Assembly: GCA_043736395.1 (NCBI GenBank)
Contig: JAYTCQ010000328.1
Span: 1-15,106, forward strand
From: JAFDVL01 sp043736395
Lineage (GTDB): Bacteria > Acidobacteriota > Blastocatellia > RBC074
Length of the DNA stretch: 15,106 nt
Direction of reading: 5' to 3'
Under the pieces are notes generated by a model. The model was given only the letters and a program-made list of their open reading frames with translations. It searched no databases and was not told the DNA's origin. Position 1 is the first letter of the stretch. Each line of letters opens with the position of its first letter. This document shows positions 1 to 6,467 of the stretch, piece after piece. The position numbers and the translations under genes were made by a program.

Positions 1-287
1 GACCAACTTAACTTGACCCACCTTGTTTCGTGATTTACCCTTTATCTTAATTTTATTAAAAGGTCACATCAGCTACTAATTGAGTGATTGAGATCGTTCC
101 GCTTCACTATAAGTGGAAATTAGAGAGCGACCATCACACTGCCTACGCGAACTCGCCGTAGTTGCTTGCTTGGATGAAAGCTTGAATTTTTTATGTTGCG
201 ATTAATGCTTCAGCGCTATAGCTGCCGTAATTTTGATCGCAGCTCGTCTTGAAATATTTATTACTCTTTAAGAAAGGCAAGAAGGAA
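1..287. other. Leader region of the TonB receptor, no gene seen
   Basis: No convincing coding region or RNA gene is visible in this stretch. It is AT-rich in its first part and presumably holds the promoter and 5' leader of the receptor gene that follows. I found no hexamer pair with acceptable spacing, so I do not call a promoter. A GAAAGG at 272-277 lies ten bases before the ATG at 288 and is the likely ribosome binding site of the receptor. Confidence 0.5.
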
Positions 288-3200
288 ATGTCAAAATATA
301 CCCCGTACCGAATGTTATGCGCTGTGGTGTTGTTGACGTTGGGAATGGTGCTGAGCTTGAACTCGGTGCTTGCTCAATCTCAAGCCAGTACAGGACAAAT
401 TGTCGGTACTGTCAAAGACCCACAAGGTGCAGCCGTACCGAATGCAACCATCACGATCAACAATACCGCCACTGGTCTGACGCAAACGCTCACGACTAAT
501 AGTGACGGCGCTTTTCGCGCAGTCTTGCTACCGGTTGGTGATTACACCGTCAAGGTTAATGCGCCCGGCTTTGGCGAATTTGTCCAAAGCGGCTATCAAG
601 TTCAGGTTGGTTCTTCGCTGGATGCGAACATCGCCTTACAAATTAATTCTGTCAATGAAGTTGTGCAGGTGACCAGCGCCAGTGTGGAAACGACAGCCGT
701 CCAATCTTCTGCAACAGTCAACTCCACCGCAATTACTGAGCTGCCGATCAACGGTCGCCGCTTTCAGGATTTCGCGCTGTTAACACCGACAGCCGATGTT
801 GATCCGAACCGAAATCAAATCACTTTAGCTGGTCAGCGCGGCATTAACACCAATATTCAAATTGATGGCGCGGATTATTCGAATCCGTTCTTCGGCGGCA
901 TTCGTGGTGGTGAACGTTCGAGTTTTTCACCGACTTTTCCGCAAGAAGCCATTCGTGAATTCCAAGTCGTAGCTTCTGGTTTCAATGCAGAATTTGGACG
1001 CTCGACAGGCGGTTTTGTGAATGCCGTTACGAAGTCAGGCACGAATCAATTTCGTGGGTCAGCTTTTTATCTTTCCCGTCCTCAGGAATGGGCGCATAAA
1101 AATGCATTTGGACAAATCGCTTCGCCGACGCAAAATCAATATGGTGGCTCGGCAGGCGGCTCAATTATTCCTAATAAGTTCTTTTATTTTATTTCCGCTG
1201 AACAGCAATTATACGAACAAACCCGAACTGTATTGTTAAATCGTTTGGTTGGATTTGACCCGGCAGCAGCAGCTAATACAGGCACGGCTGAAGCTTACGC
1301 TTTTTATAAATCACTGGAAGGACCATACCAACAAACCAATGATGGCATTACTGCCTTAGGGCGTTTGGATTTTAACTTCAGTGACAGAAATCAAATCAAC
1401 GTTCGTTACAATTATAGCTTTAACAAAGCATTGAATGCGGTGACGGCAGGAACTTCTCTGGACCCGGTCACGACCAGCGGTTTGTCGAATAATGGAACCG
1501 AAGGAAATCGCCAGAATACTTTCGTTGGTCAGATGAATTCATTTTTCAGCGCAACCACTATTAATGAATTTCGTGGACAGTATTCGCGGGAAGATCGTCC
1601 GCGTTTAGCCAATTCAATTTCGCCGCTCGTCAACAATGGCATTGGAGCCTTTGGCACTGTTAGCTTTTTGCCAACGACGCAGTACGATACGCGCGTCCAG
1701 CTCAATGACAATTTAACGCTCAATCGCGGATCTCATAGCTTCAAACTTGGCGTAGATTTCAATCGCACTTATGCCAACCAGCTTTTTGCGCAACGGCAAA
1801 CAGGTAATTTCCAATTTCCGTTACTTGGTACCAGCGCAGCTGACATTATTACGACATTACGTATTCTTACCGTTGGCAATGCCGGAGGCGCAGCTGACCC
1901 GGCCAACCGTTTCGATAACACTGGCGTTCGTTACATTCGCAATGTCGGCAATGGTCTGGCCGATATGTTATCGAAAGAACTCGCTTTCTTTGCGCAAGAT
2001 GCATGGAAGGTCAAGTCAAATTTCACATTGAGCTACGGCTTGCGCTGGGAAGCGCAATACATGCCGCAACCTGATATTAGCAACACAGCCTTAACAAATG
2101 CTGTGCGTAACGCGAAGTTACCGCTTTATGGAGGCAAGGGCATAGACGTTGGCGTCATCCCTGATCAAACTGATCAATGGGCGCCACGCATTGGAATCGC
2201 GTGGGATCCATTCAAAGATGGTAAGACTGTAGTGCGCGCCGGAACCGGAATATTTTATGCACGGACGCCATTACTTACATTGGCTGGCCCGTTGAATAAT
2301 TTCCGTACGCCTCCTGGTGACGTTCAATTGACCATCAATGGGTTCACTGCGAACACAGCCGCCGGCACAGCTTGCGCGAACGTCAATAATGCGAATTGCC
2401 CGAACACGATCTACAAAATGTTCCAATCAATTGGCATTAACCTGAACAATTTCGCCCTGGATAAATTGCCAGTGCTGACAACTGAGCAAGCGCAACAAAT
2501 TAATCAAAACGTAGCGGTAGCACGTGGTCAGGCCATTAATCCGTTGCTCGGACTTCAATTAATTACTGTCGGCGAAGAATTAAAAAATCCAAAAGCTTTA
2601 CAAGTAAACTTTGGAATTGAGCGCGAAACGTTACCCGGCCTGACGCTGGGGATGACGTTGGATGTCGTTAACACTGTTCACCTCAACAGAAATCGCGACG
2701 TAGACTTGGCGGCTCCAGTTATTCGCGCAACGGATAGGAGCTTGCGACCATTCTTTGGCGGATTAAATCGTCCTATCACTGAACTCGGTAATAACGGTTA
2801 TTTGCAGGTGCGCGAAGCTTCGGCACGCTCGCTTTATCAGGCTTTGGTCTTAAGAGCGAATTACCGCAAAAAATGGGGACAAGTAGATGCTTTTTATACT
2901 TTGTCCAAGTCCTTGGATGACGATTCAACGGAGCGTAACGCCAGCTTTGCTGAATACGAAAACACTTATAATCTGGCGCCTGAATATAATTTCTCGCGGC
3001 AGGATCGTCGTCATCGGTTCACGTTCAATGCCGTCTTCAATATGCCACTCGGTTTTCAGTTTTCAACCGTCGGCAGGTTTACTTCTGGACAGCCGATTGA
3101 CGTGATTGTAAATGGTGTAATTGCGCCAAATGGTTCTGGCTTAACGAATCTTCAATATGCGGCGCTCGTGACTCTAAGCGGTCTCACCTCAGGCGATTTG

Positions 3201-3572
3201 AATCAGGATGTAGGCAACTTTAATGATCGCCCGTATGTCGCTCCTGGCGTTTCATTGAAACGAAATGCTTATCGTAACTACGGTTCTAAAAATATTGATT
3301 TCAGAATCCAACGCGATTTCAGAATCAAAGAGCGCCTACGCATTTCACCATCCTTTGAGATGTTCAATGCTTTCAAGTTTAAGAATATCCGTTTAGCGGG
3401 TGCGAACATTTTTAACTACGGCAACCCCGGAGTGAATGAACGTACCGGTGAAACGCTACCTTCGACTAATCCACAGTTTTTACAGACTAAAGATAGTGCT
3501 GGTAATTATATCCTTAGCAACTTTGCGGGTGCACCGCTGGCGATGCAATGGGGTATTCGCGTGAATTGGTAA
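288..3572 (+). CDS. Oar-like TonB-dependent receptor with N-terminal carboxypeptidase-regulatory-like domain
   Basis: This is an outer-membrane TonB-dependent receptor of about 1094 residues, of the large acidobacterial/Oar type. The ATG at 288 is preferred over an upstream in-frame TTG at 249, because GAAAGG lies ten bases upstream and the protein then begins with a normal signal peptide (hydrophobic stretch about residues 10-28, cleavage after VLAQ). Residues about 32-95 form a carboxypeptidase-regulatory-like beta-sandwich (GQIVGTVKDPQGAAVPNATI). A plug domain follows, with the typical stretches LPINGRRFQDF and IREFQVV..FNAEFGRSTGG at about 150-260. The rest is a predicted large beta-barrel with alternating aromatic strands, ending in Trp (WGIRVNW), as expected for an outer-membrane protein recognised by the Bam machinery. 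Family members probably import oligosaccharides, peptides or metal complexes; the substrate cannot be read from the sequence. The next gene, a periplasmic sugar-dehydrogenase-like enzyme, is behind a terminator, so a shared role is only a suggestion. Confidence 0.93.
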   Translation: MSKYTPYRMLCAVVLLTLGMVLSLNSVLAQSQASTGQIVGTVKDPQGAAVPNATITINNTATGLTQTLTTNSDGAFRAVLLPVGDYTVKVNAPGFGEFVQSGYQVQVGSSLDANIALQINSVNEVVQVTSASVETTAVQSSATVNSTAITELPINGRRFQDFALLTPTADVDPNRNQITLAGQRGINTNIQIDGADYSNPFFGGIRGGERSSFSPTFPQEAIREFQVVASGFNAEFGRSTGGFVNAVTKSGTNQFRGSAFYLSRPQEWAHKNAFGQIASPTQNQYGGSAGGSIIPNKFFYFISAEQQLYEQTRTVLLNRLVGFDPAAAANTGTAEAYAFYKSLEGPYQQTNDGITALGRLDFNFSDRNQINVRYNYSFNKALNAVTAGTSLDPVTTSGLSNNGTEGNRQNTFVGQMNSFFSATTINEFRGQYSREDRPRLANSISPLVNNGIGAFGTVSFLPTTQYDTRVQLNDNLTLNRGSHSFKLGVDFNRTYANQLFAQRQTGNFQFPLLGTSAADIITTLRILTVGNAGGAADPANRFDNTGVRYIRNVGNGLADMLSKELAFFAQDAWKVKSNFTLSYGLRWEAQYMPQPDISNTALTNAVRNAKLPLYGGKGIDVGVIPDQTDQWAPRIGIAWDPFKDGKTVVRAGTGIFYARTPLLTLAGPLNNFRTPPGDVQLTINGFTANTAAGTACANVNNANCPNTIYKMFQSIGINLNNFALDKLPVLTTEQAQQINQNVAVARGQAINPLLGLQLITVGEELKNPKALQVNFGIERETLPGLTLGMTLDVVNTVHLNRNRDVDLAAPVIRATDRSLRPFFGGLNRPITELGNNGYLQVREASARSLYQALVLRANYRKKWGQVDAFYTLSKSLDDDSTERNASFAEYENTYNLAPEYNFSRQDRRHRFTFNAVFNMPLGFQFSTVGRFTSGQPIDVIVNGVIAPNGSGLTNLQYAALVTLSGLTSGDLNQDVGNFNDRPYVAPGVSLKRNAYRNYGSKNIDFRIQRDFRIKERLRISPSFEMFNAFKFKNIRLAGANIFNYGNPGVNERTGETLPSTNPQFLQTKDSAGNYILSNFAGAPLAMQWGIRVNW

Positions 3573-3595
3573 GTCTAAGTACATCGAAAAAATTG

Positions 3596-3629
3596 GCGGT
3601 AGTGAGAAACTTCTCACTACCGCTTTTTT
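3596..3629 (+). terminator. Rho-independent terminator of the TonB receptor gene
   Basis: A perfect 13-bp stem (left arm GCGGTAGTGAGAA at 3596-3608, right arm 3611-3623) with a minimal loop is followed at once by six T residues (3624-3629). It starts 23 bases after the receptor's stop codon. Confidence 0.95.
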
Positions 3630-3994
3630 GTGTCTGACATAAAGATAAGCAAATACTCTCCAATTTATCAGTGATTTATTAGAATCCTGCTGCCTGAAAA
3701 AGCTGGCAGCCTGATCATATTTCCCGTCTCAAAGCGTGACAGACTGTCTCCGCTTTCCGCACACAACTCAGTATTTTGAAACTCAAAGCAGCATTTTTGT
3801 TACAAATTTGCTGATTTCTGAGGCATAAAATGAGGCACTAAAGTTGCCTTATTCTTTTTGCGATTTAATTTTCCTCCCAATAAATTTGTACAACAGCCTC
3901 ACCAAAAAGTGAAAATTGCTTTGTCGGCGAAGCCTGCCTGGTTTCGGTGCAAAGTGTAACTATAACGAAATCAACTATGCGAAAGGAGTCCTCT
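3630..3994. other. Intergenic region upstream of the sugar-dehydrogenase-like gene
   Basis: I see no gene in this AT-rich stretch of about 365 bases. It holds a weak hairpin (GCTGCC at 3689-3694 with GGCAGC at 3705-3710) that lacks a T-run, and a short direct repeat of TGAGGCA around 3818-3836. It must contain the promoter of the following gene, but no clear -35/-10 pair stands out. Confidence 0.45.
3982..3988 (+). promoter_or_regulatory. Shine-Dalgarno sequence that sets a GTG start at 3995
   Basis: AAAGGAG ends six bases before GTG 3995, the best ribosome binding site in the window. It lies inside the reading frame if the upstream in-frame GTG 3947 or ATG 3977 were used, and neither of those has a comparable site. 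It therefore argues for 3995 as the true start. Confidence 0.8.
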
Positions 3995-5545
3995 GTGATT
4001 AAGCCCAACTTACTCACTTCTACATTGACTGCAGGCTTACTAAAGCAGGTAGTTAATTATTCAATCTCACTTTTTTGGGTAATGATAGTTAGTGCCGCCG
4101 CCCAAACACCACCTCCGCCACCAGCTATGATTGATCCGACGCTGGACGTGCGACCAATCGCCACAGGTCTGGTACAACCAACTACAATGGCATTTATTGG
4201 GTACGAAGACATTCTGGTCTTGGAAAAAGCTTCGGGAAAAGTGCAACGTATTATTAACGGAAGAATAGTCGGTACAGCGCTGGATTTAGCAGTGAATTCC
4301 GCGTCTGAACGCGGCTTGCTTGGTATTGCCTTGCATCCCGATTTTCCCGAAGTGCCTTTGGTTTATTTGTATTGGACAGAAAGCTCAACTGGTGCTGACA
4401 GCACAGTTTTGGCAGAAGTGCCAACGCTTGGTAACCGCGTAGATCGCTATGTCTGGACAGGTAGCGTCCTGGCTTTTGATCGTAATATGATTAAACTGCG
4501 TGCCTATCAAGCCGATGCCGGGCAACCGTTGCGCGGTAACCACAATGGCGGAATTTTGGCGTTTGATGAACAACCCAAGCCCGATAAATCAGATGGTAAA
4601 GGTAAAAAGCGGCGCGGTCATCGTTGGTGGGAACATAATGATGATTGCAATGATGATTTAGAAAAATTTTATATCTTCATTGGCGACAATGGACGTCGTG
4701 GATGGTTGCAAAATATTTTGAGGGGTGTACCGATTCCCGACGATCAGTTTGGCGGCCCGGAACCGGACAATGCTCATCTGACGGGCGTCGTAATTCGTCT
4801 CAACGAAAATGGTACGACTCCGAATGACAATCCTTTTTTTGAATACGGTACACAGGTTGGCGGCGAAGTCGGCGCAAACCTGCAACGTATTTTTTCATTC
4901 GGGCGACGCAATAGTTTTGGGATGGCGGTTGATCCGTATTCAGGCCGATTGTGGTTGGAGGAAAATAGCGACGACGCCTTTGATGAAGTAAGTTTAGTCG
5001 AGCCGGGATCGAATGGCGGATGGACGCAAATCATGGGACCTGTCAGCCGCATCGCGCAATTCAAGGCCATTGAAATTGCCCGGGCTGGTGGCTTGCAACA
5101 AATTCGCTTTCCACCAACTTTGTTAGCGGACACCCCGCGTGATGCACTGCAACGCTTATTTGTGGTTCCTGAATCACGGTACCGCGATCCTGAATTCAGC
5201 TGGAAATTTGCGGTTGCTCCAGCTGGACTTGGATTTGTGAAAGGACGCAAATTAGGTAAGAAATATGATGGCGATATGATTGTTGGCGCATCGCGTCCAA
5301 CGCTGGAAAATGGCTATCTATTTAGGATGAAACTCAACGATTCCCGGTGTGATTTTGCGCACGTTGATCCGCGTCTCGAAGATCGTGTTGCCGATAACCT
5401 CGACAAATTTGAAATCACCGAAAGCGAAACTTTGCTGTTCGGTAGAAACTTCGGTGTCGGGACAGACATCAAAACCGGCCCGGATGGACATTTGTATGTT
5501 GTGTCACTTTCCAATGGCGCGATTTATCAGATTTTCATGCGGTAA
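3995..5545 (+). CDS. Exported PQQ-type glucose/sorbosone dehydrogenase-like protein (GSDH family)
   Basis: From GTG 3995 this encodes 516 residues, beginning with a long signal peptide (hydrophobic core about 18-34, ...VSAAAQ) and a short proline-rich linker. The body is a six-bladed beta-propeller of the soluble glucose dehydrogenase/sorbosone dehydrogenase family, which oxidises sugars in the periplasm with PQQ. Hallmarks are ERGLLGIALHPDF (about 105-117), RGNHNGG (H183, at the position of the catalytic-base His of soluble glucose dehydrogenase), IGDNGR (about 229-234, the PQQ-contact region), FGRRNSFGMAVDP and the GSNGGW stretch near 338-343. Between NHNGGILAFD and the IGDNGR strand sits an unusual charged insert of about 33 residues rich in Lys, Arg, His and Asp. 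The family is secure. Whether it truly binds PQQ, and which sugar it uses, is inference, and some acidobacterial members may be non-enzymatic propellers. It is followed by a palindromic repeat and the convergent peroxiredoxin gene. Confidence 0.85.
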   Translation: MIKPNLLTSTLTAGLLKQVVNYSISLFWVMIVSAAAQTPPPPPAMIDPTLDVRPIATGLVQPTTMAFIGYEDILVLEKASGKVQRIINGRIVGTALDLAVNSASERGLLGIALHPDFPEVPLVYLYWTESSTGADSTVLAEVPTLGNRVDRYVWTGSVLAFDRNMIKLRAYQADAGQPLRGNHNGGILAFDEQPKPDKSDGKGKKRRGHRWWEHNDDCNDDLEKFYIFIGDNGRRGWLQNILRGVPIPDDQFGGPEPDNAHLTGVVIRLNENGTTPNDNPFFEYGTQVGGEVGANLQRIFSFGRRNSFGMAVDPYSGRLWLEENSDDAFDEVSLVEPGSNGGWTQIMGPVSRIAQFKAIEIARAGGLQQIRFPPTLLADTPRDALQRLFVVPESRYRDPEFSWKFAVAPAGLGFVKGRKLGKKYDGDMIVGASRPTLENGYLFRMKLNDSRCDFAHVDPRLEDRVADNLDKFEITESETLLFGRNFGVGTDIKTGPDGHLYVVSLSNGAIYQIFMR

Positions 5546-5560
5546 AGTTAAAGAACCTTA

Positions 5561-5719
5561 AAGACTGGAGCGCGAGCGTCTCGCTTGCCCCGTTTGCCAG
5601 CGTAGCGATGCAAACGCAGTGGCGAGAAGAAAAATTCTCAATCACGCTCCTCGCCACGGTACGCGAGCGGCGCGTTACACGCGCTCGCGGGGCAAGCGAG
5701 ACGCTCGTGCTCCAGTCTT
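5561..5719. repeat. 159-bp palindromic repeat element, copy 1 (MITE/REP-like)
   Basis: The two ends are 32-base inverted repeats (5561-5592 and 5688-5719) that begin AAGACTGGAGCGCGAGCGTC and match with one mismatch. Inside lies a second inverted pair, GTGGCGAG at 5619-5626 and CTCGCCAC at 5650-5657. A related shorter copy occurs at 12975-13078; the two share the block from GCGATGCAAACGC to GAGAAG and the GCAAGCGAGACGCTCG right arm. No transposase gene and no clear target-site duplication are visible. It sits exactly between two convergent genes (stops at 5545 and 5728), so its RNA hairpin could end transcription from both sides. Open frames across it are artefacts of the repeat. Confidence 0.9.
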
Positions 5720-5727
5720 CTCACACA

Positions 5728-6201
5728 TCACATCGCATCAATCACAGCCAGTACATCCTCACTATGCGTATCCGTTTTTACCTTGCGAAAGATATGTAGA
5801 ATTTTTCCAGCTTCATCAATGATAAACGTTGAGCGCAATGTTCCCTGGACGATTTTGCCGTACATATTTTTTTCACCCCAAGCGCCGTATTTCTCCATCA
5901 CTTCGTGCGCCGGATCAGACAACAACGTAAAAGGCAGCGAATATTTCGTCGTAAATTTTTGATGCGCAGCCTGTCCGTCAGGGCTGACGCCGATGACTAC
6001 GATATTACGTTTGTTTGTTTCTTCGTGAGCGTCGCGGAACCCGCACGCCTCCTTTGTTCAGCCAGGGGTATCGTCTTTTGGATAAAAGAACAAGACTACT
6101 TTTTTCCCTTTGAAATCTGAGAGAGTGACGGTTTCGCCCTGCGTATTTTTGAGGCTAAAAGTCGGAGCCATCTCACCAACTTTAATTTCTGAAATTTCCA
6201 T
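5728..6201 (-). CDS. bcp: Peroxiredoxin (BCP/PrxQ), probable selenoprotein with in-frame TGA at the catalytic position
   Basis: Read from ATG 6201, this is one continuous 157-residue frame ending at TGA 5728-5730, with a single in-frame TGA at codon 48 (6060-6058). Family features are APTFSL (12-17), the strand VVLFFYPKDDTPG (35-47), then X48-TKEAC(53)-GFRD, GVSPDG, LPFTLLSDP, EKYGAWGEK and RSTFIIDEAGKI, which cover the whole bacterioferritin-comigratory-protein fold at normal length. In cysteine homologues the residue after TPG is the peroxidatic Cys, so the TGA falls exactly there; the resolving Cys (C53) is kept. The enzyme reduces H2O2 and organic peroxides in the cytoplasm with electrons from thioredoxin. 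With selenocysteine it would run through a Se-S bond between U48 and C53. GAAGGA at 6216-6211, nine bases before the ATG, is a good ribosome binding site. The alternative is a nonsense mutation or base-call error (TGC/TGT to TGA), but the lack of any other damage and the hairpin after the TGA favour recoding. Automated callers would split or truncate this gene. Confidence 0.85.
6027..6057 (-). promoter_or_regulatory. Candidate bacterial SECIS hairpin downstream of the in-frame TGA
   Basis: In the mRNA the bases right after the UGA (6060-6058) can fold into a hairpin. GCGU (6048-6045) pairs with ACGC (6032-6029), and GCGG (6044-6041) pairs with CCGC (6037-6034), with one bulged G (6033) and an apical loop GUU (6040-6038). 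Two more base pairs can extend the stem base around a bulged G. The loop begins 18 bases after the UGA and starts with G then U, as expected of bacterial SECIS elements that bind SelB (loop about 16-37 bases from UGA, with a G among the first loop bases). The stem lies in codons for conserved residues, so some of the structure could be coincidence. No folding energy was computed. Confidence 0.6.
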
Positions 6202-6467
6202 AAGCTTTTGTCCTTCGTTATTGGCGGCAGTGGTTGTAACTAATGAGAGCTTTGATTATCAAACAATTTGTACGATTTCTGAAGAGCTGAGAATTAATCA
6301 AATCAGGAATTTACCGATAACCAAATACCTAATTCAGTCGTCTTTCTATTTGAAAAAGGCGATTCGTCTGCCATATTGATTTATAAATCACTGCACTCCA
6401 TTCAAACAAAAGCCAGCGTCTTTTCGTCTGAATCATAAAAATATTACACATCAACAGAGGTTCTACT
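6202..6467. other. Divergent intergenic region between the peroxiredoxin and beta-propeller genes
   Basis: This AT-rich region must hold divergent promoters for the minus-strand peroxiredoxin and the plus-strand propeller gene. The ribosome binding sites are clear: GAAGGA at 6216-6211 on the minus strand, and AGAGG at 6456-6460, seven bases before TTG 6468, on the plus strand. I see no strong sigma70 hexamer pair and no gene. Plus-strand open frames that run from inside the peroxiredoxin into this region lack a recognisable product. Confidence 0.5.

Noticed and set aside
4774..5250. 158-residue minus-strand open frame inside the GSDH gene
   Set aside because: The plus strand encodes well-matched GSDH motifs throughout. 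The antisense translation has no family features.
5561..5719. CRISPR array or phage attachment site
   Set aside because: There are no regularly spaced direct repeats and no integrase. The structure is a nested inverted repeat, present again only at 12975-13078.
5608..5822. Overlapping plus-strand open frames across the repeat
   Set aside because: They translate the palindromic element and run into the 3' end of the minus-strand peroxiredoxin. Composition is repetitive and Arg-rich, with no recognisable domain.
5728..5925. A stand-alone 65-residue minus-strand gene
   Set aside because: It is only the C-terminal part of the peroxiredoxin after an internal Met. The coding signal continues in the same frame up to 6201, with just the TGA at 6060-6058 between.
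5728..6201. Peroxiredoxin pseudogene by nonsense mutation
   Set aside because: Kept as an alternative but not preferred. The only lesion falls exactly on the redox-active Cys codon, the frame is otherwise perfect, and a SECIS-like hairpin follows.
5905..6379. Plus-strand open frames across the peroxiredoxin
   Set aside because: They lie opposite a clearly recognisable minus-strand gene, have no familiar motif and no good ribosome binding site, so they are antisense shadows.
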